Below, in pieces: positions 7,872 through 16,098 of a DNA stretch of 38,789 bases; the first letter of the stretch is position 1, and each line of letters begins with the position of its first letter. The stretch is taken from positions 1 through 38,789 of the forward strand of contig JBHIAG010000011.1 in the NCBI GenBank assembly GCA_046758465.1, read 5' to 3'. The notes beneath the pieces were generated by a model. That model was not told the DNA's origin and ran no database searches. It was given only the letters and a program-made list of their open reading frames with translations. Position numbers and translations under genes: made by a program. The DNA is from JBHIAG01 sp046758465 (GTDB taxonomy: Bacteria > Acidobacteriota > Terriglobia > Acidiferrales > 2-02-FULL-67-57).

Positions 7872-9257
7872 CTAGCCCTGGAGCTGGTACTCTTTCAGCT
7901 TGCGATAGAGTGTGGTTTTGCCTATCCCGAGCAGCCGGGCAGCCCGCAACCTATCGCCACCGAGTTCCTCGATGGCGCGCAGGATGGCCTGCTTCTCGAG
8001 TTCCCGCAGTGGGATGATGCCTTCCCGGGACACGCCGGCGGTGCTGGGCATCGGCGTGCTTTGCAGGCTCGAGGGCAGGTCGACGGTGTGGATGACGGAA
8101 CCTGAGCCCAGAGCCACAGCCCGCTCGATGACATTTTCGAGTTCCCGCACATTGCCGGGCCAGTCATAGTTCATTAACCGAGCCATGGCCTCTTCCGAGA
8201 CCCCGTTGATGGGGCGGACGGAGTCGCTGAAGCGCTCGCTGAAGTGGTTGACAAGCAGGGGAATATCGGTCTTGCGTTCGCGCAGGGGCGGAATTTTGAT
8301 GGTCACGACGTTGATGCGGTAGTAGAGGTCTTTGCGGAAGCGCCCGTCGCGGATGGCCGCATCGATGTCGCGGTTGGTGGCGGCGATGATGCGGACGTCA
8401 ATGGGCACCCGCTCGGTGCCCCCGACCGGCTTGATTTCGTGCTCCTGCAACGCGCGCAGCAGTTTGGCCTGCAGGTCCACCGACAACTCCGCAATCTCGT
8501 CCAGGAACAGTGTGCCGCCATGCGCGGCTTCGATCAGGCCTCGCTTGGACCGCAGAGCCCCGGTGAAAGCGCCTTTTACATAGCCAAACAACTCACTTTC
8601 AATCAACGTGCTCACCAGGCCGGCACAGTCAACCGGGCTGAAGGGTTTGTCGCGACTCGGTCCCAGGAAGTGGATGGAGCGAGCCACTAGCTCCTTGCCC
8701 GTGCCGCTTTCGCCGAGAATCAACACCGGATAACTGCTCTGACTCACTTTGAGAATCAATTTGTAAATGCGCTGCATTTTCGGTGAGCTTCCGATCAGAT
8801 CGCCGAAGCCCGGCCGGGTACGCACCTGCTCGCGGAGGATGCGGTTTTCCTGCACCAACTCCAGCCGTTGGATCAGGCGCGCGAGCATGACGCGCAACTC
8901 GTCGGTGTGAAAGGGCTTCGACAGGTAGTCGTAGGCGCCGAGCTTCATCGCCTGCACGGCCGATTCGACCGATCCATACCCGGTCATGATAATGACTTCG
9001 CTGTTGGGATGGTCGCTCTTGACCCGCTCCAGCAGCGACATCCCGCCCACGGCGGGCATACGGAGATCCGCTACGACCATGTCCACCTGGTGGTGTTCCA
9101 GGAGCTCCAGCGCCTGCTCGGTCGTTTCCGCGGTCAAGACCTGCAGGCCCAAGGATTCAGCCACCGCCTGGCAGACACCACAGGCAGCCGGGTCGTCATC
9201 GGCCACAAGCAACACGAATGGGCTCTGATTTCCTGGGACTGAGTTTGGTTTCTCCAT
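7872..9257 (-). CDS. NtrC-family sigma-54-dependent response regulator
   Basis: A 461-aa transcriptional activator of sigma-54 RNA polymerase. The receiver domain (about 14-130) has the acidic triplet at 20-22, phosphoacceptor D64 (VVADLRMP) and K114. The AAA+ domain (about 152-385) has Walker A GESGTGKE at 182-189, the sigma-54-contacting loop GAFTGA at 229-234 and Walker B LFLDE at 250-254. A Fis-type helix-turn-helix closes the protein (about 424-457; RAARLLGIGKTTLYRKL). All catalytic and sigma-54-contact motifs are intact. The ATG at 9257 follows a GGGGGC tract. It is upstream of the hybrid kinase on the same strand and is its obvious partner. Sigma-54 itself is not in the window. Confidence 0.95.
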   Translation of the reverse strand: MEKPNSVPGNQSPFVLLVADDDPAACGVCQAVAESLGLQVLTAETTEQALELLEHHQVDMVVADLRMPAVGGMSLLERVKSDHPNSEVIIMTGYGSVESAVQAMKLGAYDYLSKPFHTDELRVMLARLIQRLELVQENRILREQVRTRPGFGDLIGSSPKMQRIYKLILKVSQSSYPVLILGESGTGKELVARSIHFLGPSRDKPFSPVDCAGLVSTLIESELFGYVKGAFTGALRSKRGLIEAAHGGTLFLDEIAELSVDLQAKLLRALQEHEIKPVGGTERVPIDVRIIAATNRDIDAAIRDGRFRKDLYYRINVVTIKIPPLRERKTDIPLLVNHFSERFSDSVRPINGVSEEAMARLMNYDWPGNVRELENVIERAVALGSGSVIHTVDLPSSLQSTPMPSTAGVSREGIIPLRELEKQAILRAIEELGGDRLRAARLLGIGKTTLYRKLKEYQLQG

Positions 9258-9298
9258 TCACCACTGCCCCCAGAGAAGTCTTCTCCTTAAAAACGTAT

Positions 9299-9314
9299 AG
9301 CACCTTAGGTTCCA
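9299..9314 (-). promoter_or_regulatory. Sigma-54 (-24/-12) promoter of the regulator gene
   Basis: The minus strand reads TGGAACCTAAGGTGCT, matching TGGCAC-N5-TTGCT except for two positions, with correct GG-N10-GC spacing. Start would be near 9288, about 30 nt before the ATG at 9257. The -24 box overlaps the palindrome at 9310-9322. Confidence 0.55.
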
Positions 9315-9322
9315 AAATGGAA
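9310..9322. promoter_or_regulatory. Operator-like palindrome overlapping the -24 box
   Basis: TTCCA-AAA-TGGAA is a perfect 5-bp-arm inverted repeat. Its left half forms part of the -24 element of the regulator promoter, so occupancy could block polymerase binding and give negative feedback. Confidence 0.5.
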
Positions 9323-9401
9323 ATGAGCAGGTAAGTTGGGCTCCCACTTCGGGTTAGCAGCAAATTTTTCATTTGAACCCTCAGTAGCCTTGGGTGCCAT
9401 C

Positions 9402-9438
9402 CATTCCCATTTTGGTAAACTGTTCCATAATGGTACCA
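9402..9438. promoter_or_regulatory. Pair of CCA-N3-TGG sites upstream of the regulator
   Basis: Two copies of the core, CCATTTTGG (9407-9415) and CCATAATGG (9425-9433), have centres 18 bp apart. They lie about 123 and 141 bp upstream of the predicted regulator start, a typical enhancer position. The flanks also pair partly (TTCCA/TGGTA). Confidence 0.55.
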
Positions 9439-9470
9439 GAGGCCGGGGAAACTCGGCAAAAATCCTTCCA

Positions 9471-9734
9471 CTTGCCCCTGCCGCGCGGATGCTGCCGGCA
9501 CTGGCAGGGGCCACCTTTGAGGAGGCGGGGGCCGGCCTGCGGCCGGACACGCCCGATCACCTGCCTATTCTTGGCGGCACACCCTTCGAGGGTTACTTCG
9601 TGGCCACCGGTCATTTCCGCAACGGGATTCTGCTGGCACCAATCACGGGCAAGCTGCTGGGAGAGCTGATCACATGCGGAACAACCTCAATGCCGCTCGA
9701 ACCGTTCAGCCCGCTGCGATTTTCTCGCGACTAG
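9471..9734 (+). pseudogene. C-terminal remnant of a ThiO-like glycine oxidase
   Basis: An open plus frame contains the C-terminal signature of FAD-dependent glycine/D-amino acid oxidases: AGLRPDTPDHLPILGG, then the FAD-contacting stretch VATGHFRNGILLAPITGKLL, then LEPFSPLRFSR and a stop at 9732-9734. The FAD-binding Rossmann half and most of the substrate domain, roughly the first three quarters of the usual 360-380 aa, are missing. Upstream of about 9471 the frame runs into regulatory DNA of the NtrC-type gene. I read this as a gene truncated by deletion, with the junction between about 9438 and 9480. It ends 12 nt before the convergent S9 peptidase gene. Confidence 0.75.
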
Positions 9735-9746
9735 CCACGTTGCAGC

Positions 9747-12700
9747 TTACGGCTCGATGAGCCGCCCCCGCTCGATAACCTTCATCCCACCCGCTTCGAC
9801 AGTGGCATCGCCGAGCATGACCCAGGCATGGAACGAGGAGCGGTTGCGCCCGCCCGACTCCCAGTTGTCGCCTAGGACGACGCGCACGACGCCTGCGCCA
9901 TAGCCGAAGTAAGGCAAGAAGTCGCTGCCGGCAATGCGGGTGAGCTTAGGATTGGTGCCGAAAACCAGTTCGCCGATGCGGTCGCGGTCACCTGTCTCGT
10001 TGCGCCAGCGCTCGAGGAAGTCTTGGGCCTCTGGGCCGGAAGCATCGCTAAGGCGGCCGGCGGTGAATGCGAGGCGGAGATGTTTGAACATCTTTCCCCC
10101 GGCGGCGATTTCCGGTGCGACCAAAGTGCCTGTGGCAGAATCTTCCAGCGGGATAACGCGCAGGGCCCCGGCGGGGAGCTCGATTTCCCGATCGCGCACC
10201 GAGCGCGCGGTAGCCACACGCTCTTTGGTTGCGATGCCGTCATTGTTGTGGAAGCGGCGACCGGCGACCGAAAGCGTTAAGTCCGTGCCCGCTGGCGTGG
10301 TGATGCGGATCGTGCCGGCCCGCAGCCGGGAGATCAATGTGTCCTGCGTAGCCGCGAGCACGGCGGGGTCCACTTCCACGGCGTGCTCATACAGTTCGAC
10401 GAGCTGCGCCACCAAGTCAGCCGCTAGGTTGTCCGGGTCGAACACCCAGTGGAAGTGGATGGCGCGGCCCTTCCAGTTCTCGAGAAAGCGCTCCGTGCGG
10501 AGCTGGCCGGTAAGCGCACGCATGGGCAGCCAGACGTAAACATCGGAGACCTCGAACAGCTGGCGCACGATTTCGTCTTCGCGCACAGCATAGTCTTTGT
10601 CCTGACGAAGGTTTTCACTCTCTCGCAGCCGGGCCAACTCGGGTCTTGCAAAGGTCAAGTGTGCTACCTGGATGGCGCCGCGGCGGTGGATCTCCTGGCG
10701 TAGCGCCTCGGTCAGTTCAGGGTAGTAGCTGGGGTCGCTGTGGAGGAGGACACGCTCGCCCGGTTCGAGTCCGAGGCGGTCGCAAATGGTGCGTGCCAGC
10801 TTTTCAAATTTCGCAACCGGGACAGTTCTGGGCTTCGCTCGGGTTTCGGGAGGCGGTTCCCCCAAGGTGTATTTGGCAATCCAGGCGTATTCGCGTTTGA
10901 GTTTGTCGAGTTGGTGGCGCGGCTCGCGCAACCCGTGTCCGGCACGCGGATAGACGACCATTGCCACGGGCACACCATTTTTCAGCAAGCCCATGCGTAA
11001 CTCCTGCGCCTGGCTGCGGGGCACGCGCCGGTCTTCCTCACCATGCAGGATGAGCGTGGGGGTTTTGACGCGCTTGATGAAGTTCATCGCGCTGGCGTTG
11101 CGATAGGCCTCGAGGGAATCCCAGGGCTGGCCCCCAAAGTAGGCCTCCAGGACGCGCTGCAGATCGTTCGTCGAGTACATACTGAACATATTGGTGAGAC
11201 CAGCGCCTACGACCGCGGCTTGGTAGCGGTCGGTTTGGGTGATCGACCAGGCGGCCATGTAGCCACCGTAGCTCCAGCCCGTAAGCGCTACCTTGTCCGG
11301 GTCGGCGATGCCCTGCGTGATCAAGGAGTCAATGCCACTCATGATGTCGTCGAAGTCGCCGCGGCCCCAGTCGTTGAAGTTCGCCTGCAGGAATTGTTCG
11401 CCGTAGCCGGAGCTGCCGCGGAAGTTGGGATAGAACGAGACCCAGTCTCGGCCCGCCCAAACCTGGCCGGCGTTGCCCCAGCTGGCGTAGAAGGATTTGA
11501 GGTAGACACCGCTGGGGCCACCGTGGACCCGGACGAGGAGCGGGTAGCGCTGGTCCGGCTCATACCCGACGGGGTAGACCACCAGGCCTTCGATTTCCAT
11601 GCCCTCGCGGCTCTGCCAGCGCACGGTCTCCACGCGGCCGAGCTGGAAATCCTTGACCTGGAGGTTTGTCTGGGTGAGGCGACGGGGCGCGAAGGTGTCC
11701 AGCGGCGAGTAGAAAACTTCGGCCGGATGGGTCGGGTCGGTTTGCAGGAAGACCATTCCCTCACGGCCAACCTCCAAGCCGAACAGAGCCGCATCGACAT
11801 GGCTGAGTTGGCGAACGCTTCCACCGGCCGCAGGAACGGAGAAAATCTGTGTGGTGGTTCGGGTGACCGTGGAGAAGTAGAGAGTTTTGCCGTCGGCGGA
11901 CCAGGCGATGTTGCGGGGCGAGGCGTCAACACGGGCGGTGAGGTTGCGGGCACGCGCTTCGCCATCTTGGAGCGGCGCAACCACCAGGCGGCTGACACCC
12001 ACCATCGGCAGGCGGCCGTCGCGACTGACGTAGGCAACCTCTCGGCTATCCGGGGACCAGCGCGGCGAGCTGTCAGGGCCGGCGTTGGTCGTAAACCGCC
12101 ACGGAGCGCCTCCCGCGAGCGCAACGATCCAGATATCGGACAGAGATCTGTCGTCAGCGTGGGGCGTGGGACGCGCCACAAAGGCGATGTGGCGCCCGTC
12201 GGGCGACCACCGCGGGTCGCTGCTGGTCATCTTTTTGCCACGGGTCAAGCGTAGGGTTTCCTTCGACTCCACCTCGACAATCCACAGGTGGGACATCCGG
12301 TAGTCTTGAAGGAAAAGCTTGGCGTCGTCGCGCTCTTTCTTTTTCTTTTCCTCTTCCTTGGTGAGGGGCTCCGAAGCGACATAGACAATCCTCTGGCCAT
12401 CCGGCGACCAGTCGAAGGCGGTGATGGGTGAGGTCGAGTCAGTCAACTTCTCTGCTTCGCCGCCGTCGGCCCAGAGCAGGTAAATCTGCGGCTTGCCGGA
12501 ACGCCGAGAAAGGAAGGCGATGCGCTGGCCGTCGGGTGACCAGCGCGCGAAGCCATCGAATGCAGCCAGCTTGCGCGCGGGCCCGGCATCAACCGAAACC
12601 CTCCACAACGTGGACTTGCGCTTGTTCTCTTTCAGGTCAGCTTCTACGACGGTGTAAAGCACCCAGCGACCGTCGGGCGAAAGGTGCGGATTCGACACGC

Positions 12701-12803
12701 TCTTCAGTGCCAGCACATCGTCGAAGTTCATCGGCCGCTGAGCTGCGGACGACGCAAGCGTCGCCAGGCAGAAAAATACTGCCAACCAAAGCCAGCGTTT
12801 CAT
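9747..12803 (-). CDS. Exported S9 peptidase fused to an M29-like aminopeptidase domain
   Basis: The ATG at 12803 is chosen over an upstream start because GGGAGGAG precedes it and the protein then opens with a signal peptide (MKRWLWLAVFFCLATLASSA). The 1018-aa product has a TolB/PD40 beta-propeller (about 30-390; repeated WSPDG motifs). An alpha/beta hydrolase of the prolyl oligopeptidase S9 family follows (about 400-648) with triad S511 (GWSYGGY), D591 (GEEDRRVP) and H623 (AGHG). A third domain of about 360 aa (about 660-1018) resembles M29 aminopeptidases (GERVLLHSDPSYY, TPAGTDLTLSVAGR, IGELVFGTNP). In it, E945 fits a family metal ligand, but other expected ligands look replaced: the GG-T-x-H position reads GVVRVVLG and the H-x-D motif reads FHAW. 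The S9 part is probably active as a periplasmic peptidase; the M29-like part is probably not. Confidence 0.88.
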   Translation of the reverse strand: MKRWLWLAVFFCLATLASSAAQRPMNFDDVLALKSVSNPHLSPDGRWVLYTVVEADLKENKRKSTLWRVSVDAGPARKLAAFDGFARWSPDGQRIAFLSRRSGKPQIYLLWADGGEAEKLTDSTSPITAFDWSPDGQRIVYVASEPLTKEEEKKKKERDDAKLFLQDYRMSHLWIVEVESKETLRLTRGKKMTSSDPRWSPDGRHIAFVARPTPHADDRSLSDIWIVALAGGAPWRFTTNAGPDSSPRWSPDSREVAYVSRDGRLPMVGVSRLVVAPLQDGEARARNLTARVDASPRNIAWSADGKTLYFSTVTRTTTQIFSVPAAGGSVRQLSHVDAALFGLEVGREGMVFLQTDPTHPAEVFYSPLDTFAPRRLTQTNLQVKDFQLGRVETVRWQSREGMEIEGLVVYPVGYEPDQRYPLLVRVHGGPSGVYLKSFYASWGNAGQVWAGRDWVSFYPNFRGSSGYGEQFLQANFNDWGRGDFDDIMSGIDSLITQGIADPDKVALTGWSYGGYMAAWSITQTDRYQAAVVGAGLTNMFSMYSTNDLQRVLEAYFGGQPWDSLEAYRNASAMNFIKRVKTPTLILHGEEDRRVPRSQAQELRMGLLKNGVPVAMVVYPRAGHGLREPRHQLDKLKREYAWIAKYTLGEPPPETRAKPRTVPVAKFEKLARTICDRLGLEPGERVLLHSDPSYYPELTEALRQEIHRRGAIQVAHLTFARPELARLRESENLRQDKDYAVREDEIVRQLFEVSDVYVWLPMRALTGQLRTERFLENWKGRAIHFHWVFDPDNLAADLVAQLVELYEHAVEVDPAVLAATQDTLISRLRAGTIRITTPAGTDLTLSVAGRRFHNNDGIATKERVATARSVRDREIELPAGALRVIPLEDSATGTLVAPEIAAGGKMFKHLRLAFTAGRLSDASGPEAQDFLERWRNETGDRDRIGELVFGTNPKLTRIAGSDFLPYFGYGAGVVRVVLGDNWESGGRNRSSFHAWVMLGDATVEAGGMKVIERGRLIEP

Positions 12804-12907
12804 CGGAATTCTCCTCCCGCAGGAAGTGAGCACAATCCTAGGCGGGGAAAATTAGAAAATCAAGCGCGGGGCAGGTGCGACTCCGGCGGGGCGGAACGCG
12901 CTACGCG

Positions 12908-13693
12908 TCAGAAGGGAATGCGGGGGCCGATGCGCCGCCGGCGCTGCGGCTGGCGTCGTGCTGGCCCGGGGATGGGCGTCGCCTGGCCGGTCCAGTCGAA
13001 CTTCGCCATCTCAGCGTCCAGGGGCAAGTCGCGGTTGAGCACAATCTCAACCGTGAGCCCGCGCGGCAGCACCAATTCGCGGCCGCGGGTGAGAAAAATC
13101 CAGGCCAGGCCGGCGGCGGCGCCAGCGCCCGCACCGATGGCAGCGCCCTTGCCTCCGCGACGGCTCGCGGCTGCGCCGACCCCGACACCCGCTACCGTGG
13201 TGGTGGCTACGGTGGCGATATCCTCACTTTTCGTGCTGTCGGCCGTAATACCGCCTTCCTCGCGGTTGACTTCCTCGTTGTTGGCCGTGCCGGCGCCAGC
13301 CAGGCTAGCATGGAACGTAGTGGTGTAGCCGTTCGGCAAGGTCAACTCATCAAAGCGCACGTGCAATTCCCCGCGGCCCTTGATACGTCCGGGGCGCTTG
13401 ACTTTGGTGACCTGTCCGCGCACGAAGCTCCCCACAGGGATGAGAATGCGGTTGTTGACCACCACCGGGTAGACCGTCTCGAAATACACAAAATCACCCG
13501 GCCGGGCCGTCTTGGTGTTGACCGAGTTCTGCAACACCAGTGGGATCTGGGTGCTGGCGGGCACAATGATAAATTCCTTCACTGCTTCTGGACTCTGCGC
13601 CGGCTCCTGGGCTCCTCCAAGCACAGCCACAAGCATGACCCAGACGCTACAAACAAAAAGGGCAAGCAACCGACGATGCCAGTCTTTCCTCAC
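12908..13693 (-). CDS. Exported protein with a Gly/Ala-rich segment
   Basis: A 261-aa protein of unknown function. I chose the GTG at 13693 because AGGAGGG lies 5-6 nt upstream; an ATG at 13708 lacks this. The N-terminus has a basic region and hydrophobic core (LLALFVCSVWVMLVAVLGG) typical of a signal peptide. The middle part (about 35-130) is beta-rich and includes IPVGSFVRGQVTKVKRPGRIKGRGELHVRFDEL split across strands. This resembles the C-terminal beta-barrel style of TrbI/VirB10-like proteins common in Acidobacteria. A Gly/Ala run with a hydrophobic segment (about 165-205) follows, then a basic Arg/Pro tail. The family resemblance is weak and no function is assigned. Confidence 0.75.
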   Translation of the reverse strand: MRKDWHRRLLALFVCSVWVMLVAVLGGAQEPAQSPEAVKEFIIVPASTQIPLVLQNSVNTKTARPGDFVYFETVYPVVVNNRILIPVGSFVRGQVTKVKRPGRIKGRGELHVRFDELTLPNGYTTTFHASLAGAGTANNEEVNREEGGITADSTKSEDIATVATTTVAGVGVGAAASRRGGKGAAIGAGAGAAAGLAWIFLTRGRELVLPRGLTVEIVLNRDLPLDAEMAKFDWTGQATPIPGPARRQPQRRRRIGPRIPF

Positions 13694-14243
13694 GTGACCC
13701 TCCTGCACGGCTCTTTACCGAATTCGATGCCAGCCACACCTTTTAAGATGTCAAACCCTCAGACCGCCGCGAAGTTGCGCTCACAGAAGATTACTCCACG
13801 CCGCTTCGGATGTAAACGGAGGCAGCCACCGAGCCTCTGCAGGGCAGGAGCGGGTCCGTTCTTCGCCGGTTGGGAAGTGCATCATCTGAACTACGACCGG
13901 CGCAGTGAGCTCCTCTACGCCGCCCTCTGCGCCTCCTGGTGGGGCAACGACCTCCAGGTGCGCCGTAGCTGGGGCAAGAGCTGGCGCAAAGCGAGCCACT
14001 GGCGTGCGACGCGGAAATACTCACTGCGGCAGGTCGCGAAAGGAGAATCGGGGGTTTCCTCAAAGCAAACCATCACCGAACGCCAGCCTGTCTGAAAATG
14101 CCCCACTACCCTAACGTAGCAACAGCCCACGAAGGTCTTGGCTCCACGGCACGTGCTGCTATTCCTGGCGCAACCAGATGGCCGTGCCTCAGGGCCCCTG
14201 CGTATAGGCGCTTCTGATATGGTCCGCCCAAGTGTGCCCTCGA
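13694..14243. other. Gene graveyard with a possible HNH endonuclease remnant
   Basis: No intact gene is seen between the exported protein and the radical-SAM remnant. In one plus frame, about 13810-13990, a short text resembles an HNH nuclease: paired Cys-rich residues, then WEVHHLNYDRRSELLY (from 13871) and NDLQVRR. This matches the usual order of a His-His-x-x-Tyr-Asp core followed by a DLQ-type segment. The expected final Cys-x-x-Cys-His is absent and the frame degrades. The HNH reading is tentative. Confidence 0.3.
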
Positions 14244-14720
14244 CGCCGAGTTGCCATTCGAAAGACAACCGTCTACAATTTCCATTCCGCCTGCAGGGCT
14301 TCCCTGCGGGCGGAGGGTTACCCCAAGGTGGACGCCCTGCTGGACTGGCTCATCGAGAAGAAACGCCAGGGCTACCAGAGGGTGAACTCGATCCAGCGGC
14401 TGAACGAGAGGAAAAGTTTCATGCGCCGCAAGCTGGAGATTTAGAGGTGCCGTACCGGCCAGAACAACATGGTCATTCGCGTGGACGGCACACTGGCGCC
14501 CGGCTTCCCCATGTATTCGGCCACCTACGATTGGGGAACTAGCGAGAACCACAAATTCGACGCGCACCAGCTCGATACGATGAAAAAGCCTTGCGAGACC
14601 CACTGCTTCTCGACCCTCAATCACAATCTGGCCTTCTGCTACAATGACACGCGCGTGATCCGCTGGGTGCTCAAGCCGGCAGTGCGTGGCTTTCAAGGGG
14701 TGACGGGCAGTTTCGCTTGA
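14244..14720 (+). pseudogene. Radical-SAM/SPASM-like protein remnant with an amber stop
   Basis: One plus frame carries a continuous C-terminal homology. It reads LRAEGYPKVDALLDWLIEKK and SIQRLNERKSFMRRKL, then an in-frame TAG at 14442-14444. It resumes as RCRTGQNNMVIRVDGTLAP, FPMYSATYDWG and THCFSTLNHNLAFCYN to a TGA at 14718-14720. The layout Cys-x-x-Gly, IRxDGTLxP and later Cys residues is that of SPASM-like C-termini. The stop falls where related sequences probably carry Trp (TGG to TAG), and the Cys expected after LAP is Gly. The N-terminal CxxxCxxC radical-SAM part is missing. It ends 12 nt before the phosphatidyltransferase gene, which may once have been its operon partner. Confidence 0.7.
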
Positions 14721-14732
14721 GGTTGCTGAAGA

Positions 14733-16040
14733 GTGAAAGCGGTCCTCCTCAACCTGAGTAGCGGACAGCGGGCCGACCAGTTGAGTCTGGCGGGGCTCCC
14801 GCTGCTGCTCCGCACTGTACTGAGCGCGCAGCGCGCTGGCATCGAAGAAATCCACATCATCGGTGGTGAGCACCCTGGGCGATTGCTGGGACGTGATAAG
14901 CGAGTCAAGGTCAAGTGGCACTGGACACCGCTCGCTGCGCCCCACAACTCCCCGACGGTGCGCGACACGCTCGGGCGGGTGGCGGATGACCTGTCGGAAG
15001 AATTCGTCCTGTTGTTCGCCGACTCGATTTTCGACCCCAAAGCCTTGGCGGAACTACGGGCGGCTGGACTCAACGGCAAGGCCGCCCGCGTAGCCGTCCC
15101 GGCAGGCGCGACCGATCTGGTTGAGGCGAGCCTCTACCTCTGCAGCCCAAAGTTTTTTCGTCTTCTGGCGGAAGCCGACCGGCTAGAAGGGATAAAAGCC
15201 CTCGCGGCTCGTCTGAGGCAGCAGGGCCGGCTGGACACCGTTGCGGTGTCCGGACGTCTTTGGCCGCGCACGACCAGCCGCAAGCAGCTTCGCCTCATCC
15301 ACCACGAACTGACTCGCTCCAACCTCAAACCCTCCGACGGCATTTTTGCCAAGTTCAACAAACTGGTGGTGGCCGAGCCGCTCATTCGTGCCTTCCTGCG
15401 CACCCCGGCCACGCCCAACTTCATCACCGGCCTGGGACTTTTCTTCGCGCTGTGGTCGGGCTGGGCCTTCGCCCAGGGCAGCTACGACTGGAGCATCACC
15501 GGCGCCTTGCTGGCTTACCTCTCAGCCATCATGGACCACGTGGATGGGATGGTGGCGCGGCTGAAGTTTCTGGAGTCGAAGTTCGGAGTATGGTTCGAGT
15601 CCGCGGTGGACTTCACCAGCAACCTGTTCATCTTTGGTGGACTGGCTCTCGGTCTCTACCGCGAGACTGGCTTCACCCACCACCTGATGATTGGAGGCCT
15701 TTTTGTTTTCGGCACCATTGCCAGCTTCATCACAACCAGCTGGCAGCGGAAACTCGCTAGCGCCGACAACCCCACCGACTACCCCAACCGCATCCACGCC
15801 AAGCTGGAAGCACACCAGCACAACTTCTTCCATTGGTTCACTCGCAAGTGCTACTTCTTGGTGCGCCGGGCCGTGCTCCCTTATTTCATCTTGCTCTTCT
15901 GCCTGCTTGACTGGCGGGTGCTGCTGCTGGGCTGGGTGACCTTCGGCGCCAACCTGGTCTGGCTGTTGACCCTGTACAACAACCGCCTCTTCCGTGTGCC
16001 ACACGCCTCCCAGCAGGCGCGCGAAAACATACCTCCATAG
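14733..16040 (+). CDS. Nucleotidyltransferase-like/CDP-alcohol phosphatidyltransferase fusion
   Basis: A 435-aa bifunctional-looking protein starting with GTG at 14733. The N-terminal half (about 1-190) resembles sugar-phosphate nucleotidyltransferases (MKAVLLNLSSG, LLLRTVLSAQRAGI, LLFADSIFD) but lacks a clear GGxGTR loop. The C-terminal half (about 205-435) is a membrane CDP-alcohol phosphatidyltransferase with several hydrophobic helices. Its motif is D268-x2-D271-G272-x2-A275-R276-x8-G285-x3-E289-x3-D293. The third acidic position, normally Asp, is Glu. The architecture is like the archaeal/bacterial inositol-phosphate cytidylyltransferase/phosphatidyl-inositol phosphate type synthases. 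The product could be a phosphodiester lipid or compatible solute; the substrate cannot be read from the sequence. Confidence 0.82.
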   Translation: MKAVLLNLSSGQRADQLSLAGLPLLLRTVLSAQRAGIEEIHIIGGEHPGRLLGRDKRVKVKWHWTPLAAPHNSPTVRDTLGRVADDLSEEFVLLFADSIFDPKALAELRAAGLNGKAARVAVPAGATDLVEASLYLCSPKFFRLLAEADRLEGIKALAARLRQQGRLDTVAVSGRLWPRTTSRKQLRLIHHELTRSNLKPSDGIFAKFNKLVVAEPLIRAFLRTPATPNFITGLGLFFALWSGWAFAQGSYDWSITGALLAYLSAIMDHVDGMVARLKFLESKFGVWFESAVDFTSNLFIFGGLALGLYRETGFTHHLMIGGLFVFGTIASFITTSWQRKLASADNPTDYPNRIHAKLEAHQHNFFHWFTRKCYFLVRRAVLPYFILLFCLLDWRVLLLGWVTFGANLVWLLTLYNNRLFRVPHASQQARENIPP

Positions 16041-16098
16041 TTGACGCGGTCAACGTACGCAAGGCCATGCTTTGTCTCCCCCCCAGCGCGGCCAAGCC

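Noticed and set aside
11043..12254. 403-aa plus-strand frame
   Set aside because: Antisense to the S9 peptidase propeller region; Gly/Ala/Val-rich composition typical of GC shadow frames.
12875..14095. 406-aa plus-strand frame
   Set aside because: Mostly antisense to the exported protein gene; only the part near 13810-13990 looks like anything (possible HNH remnant).
16040..16054. GTTGAC-GCG-GTCAAC palindrome between convergent genes as a terminator
   Set aside because: The stem is only 6 bp and no T-tract follows on either strand; it overlaps the stop codon of the phosphatidyltransferase gene.
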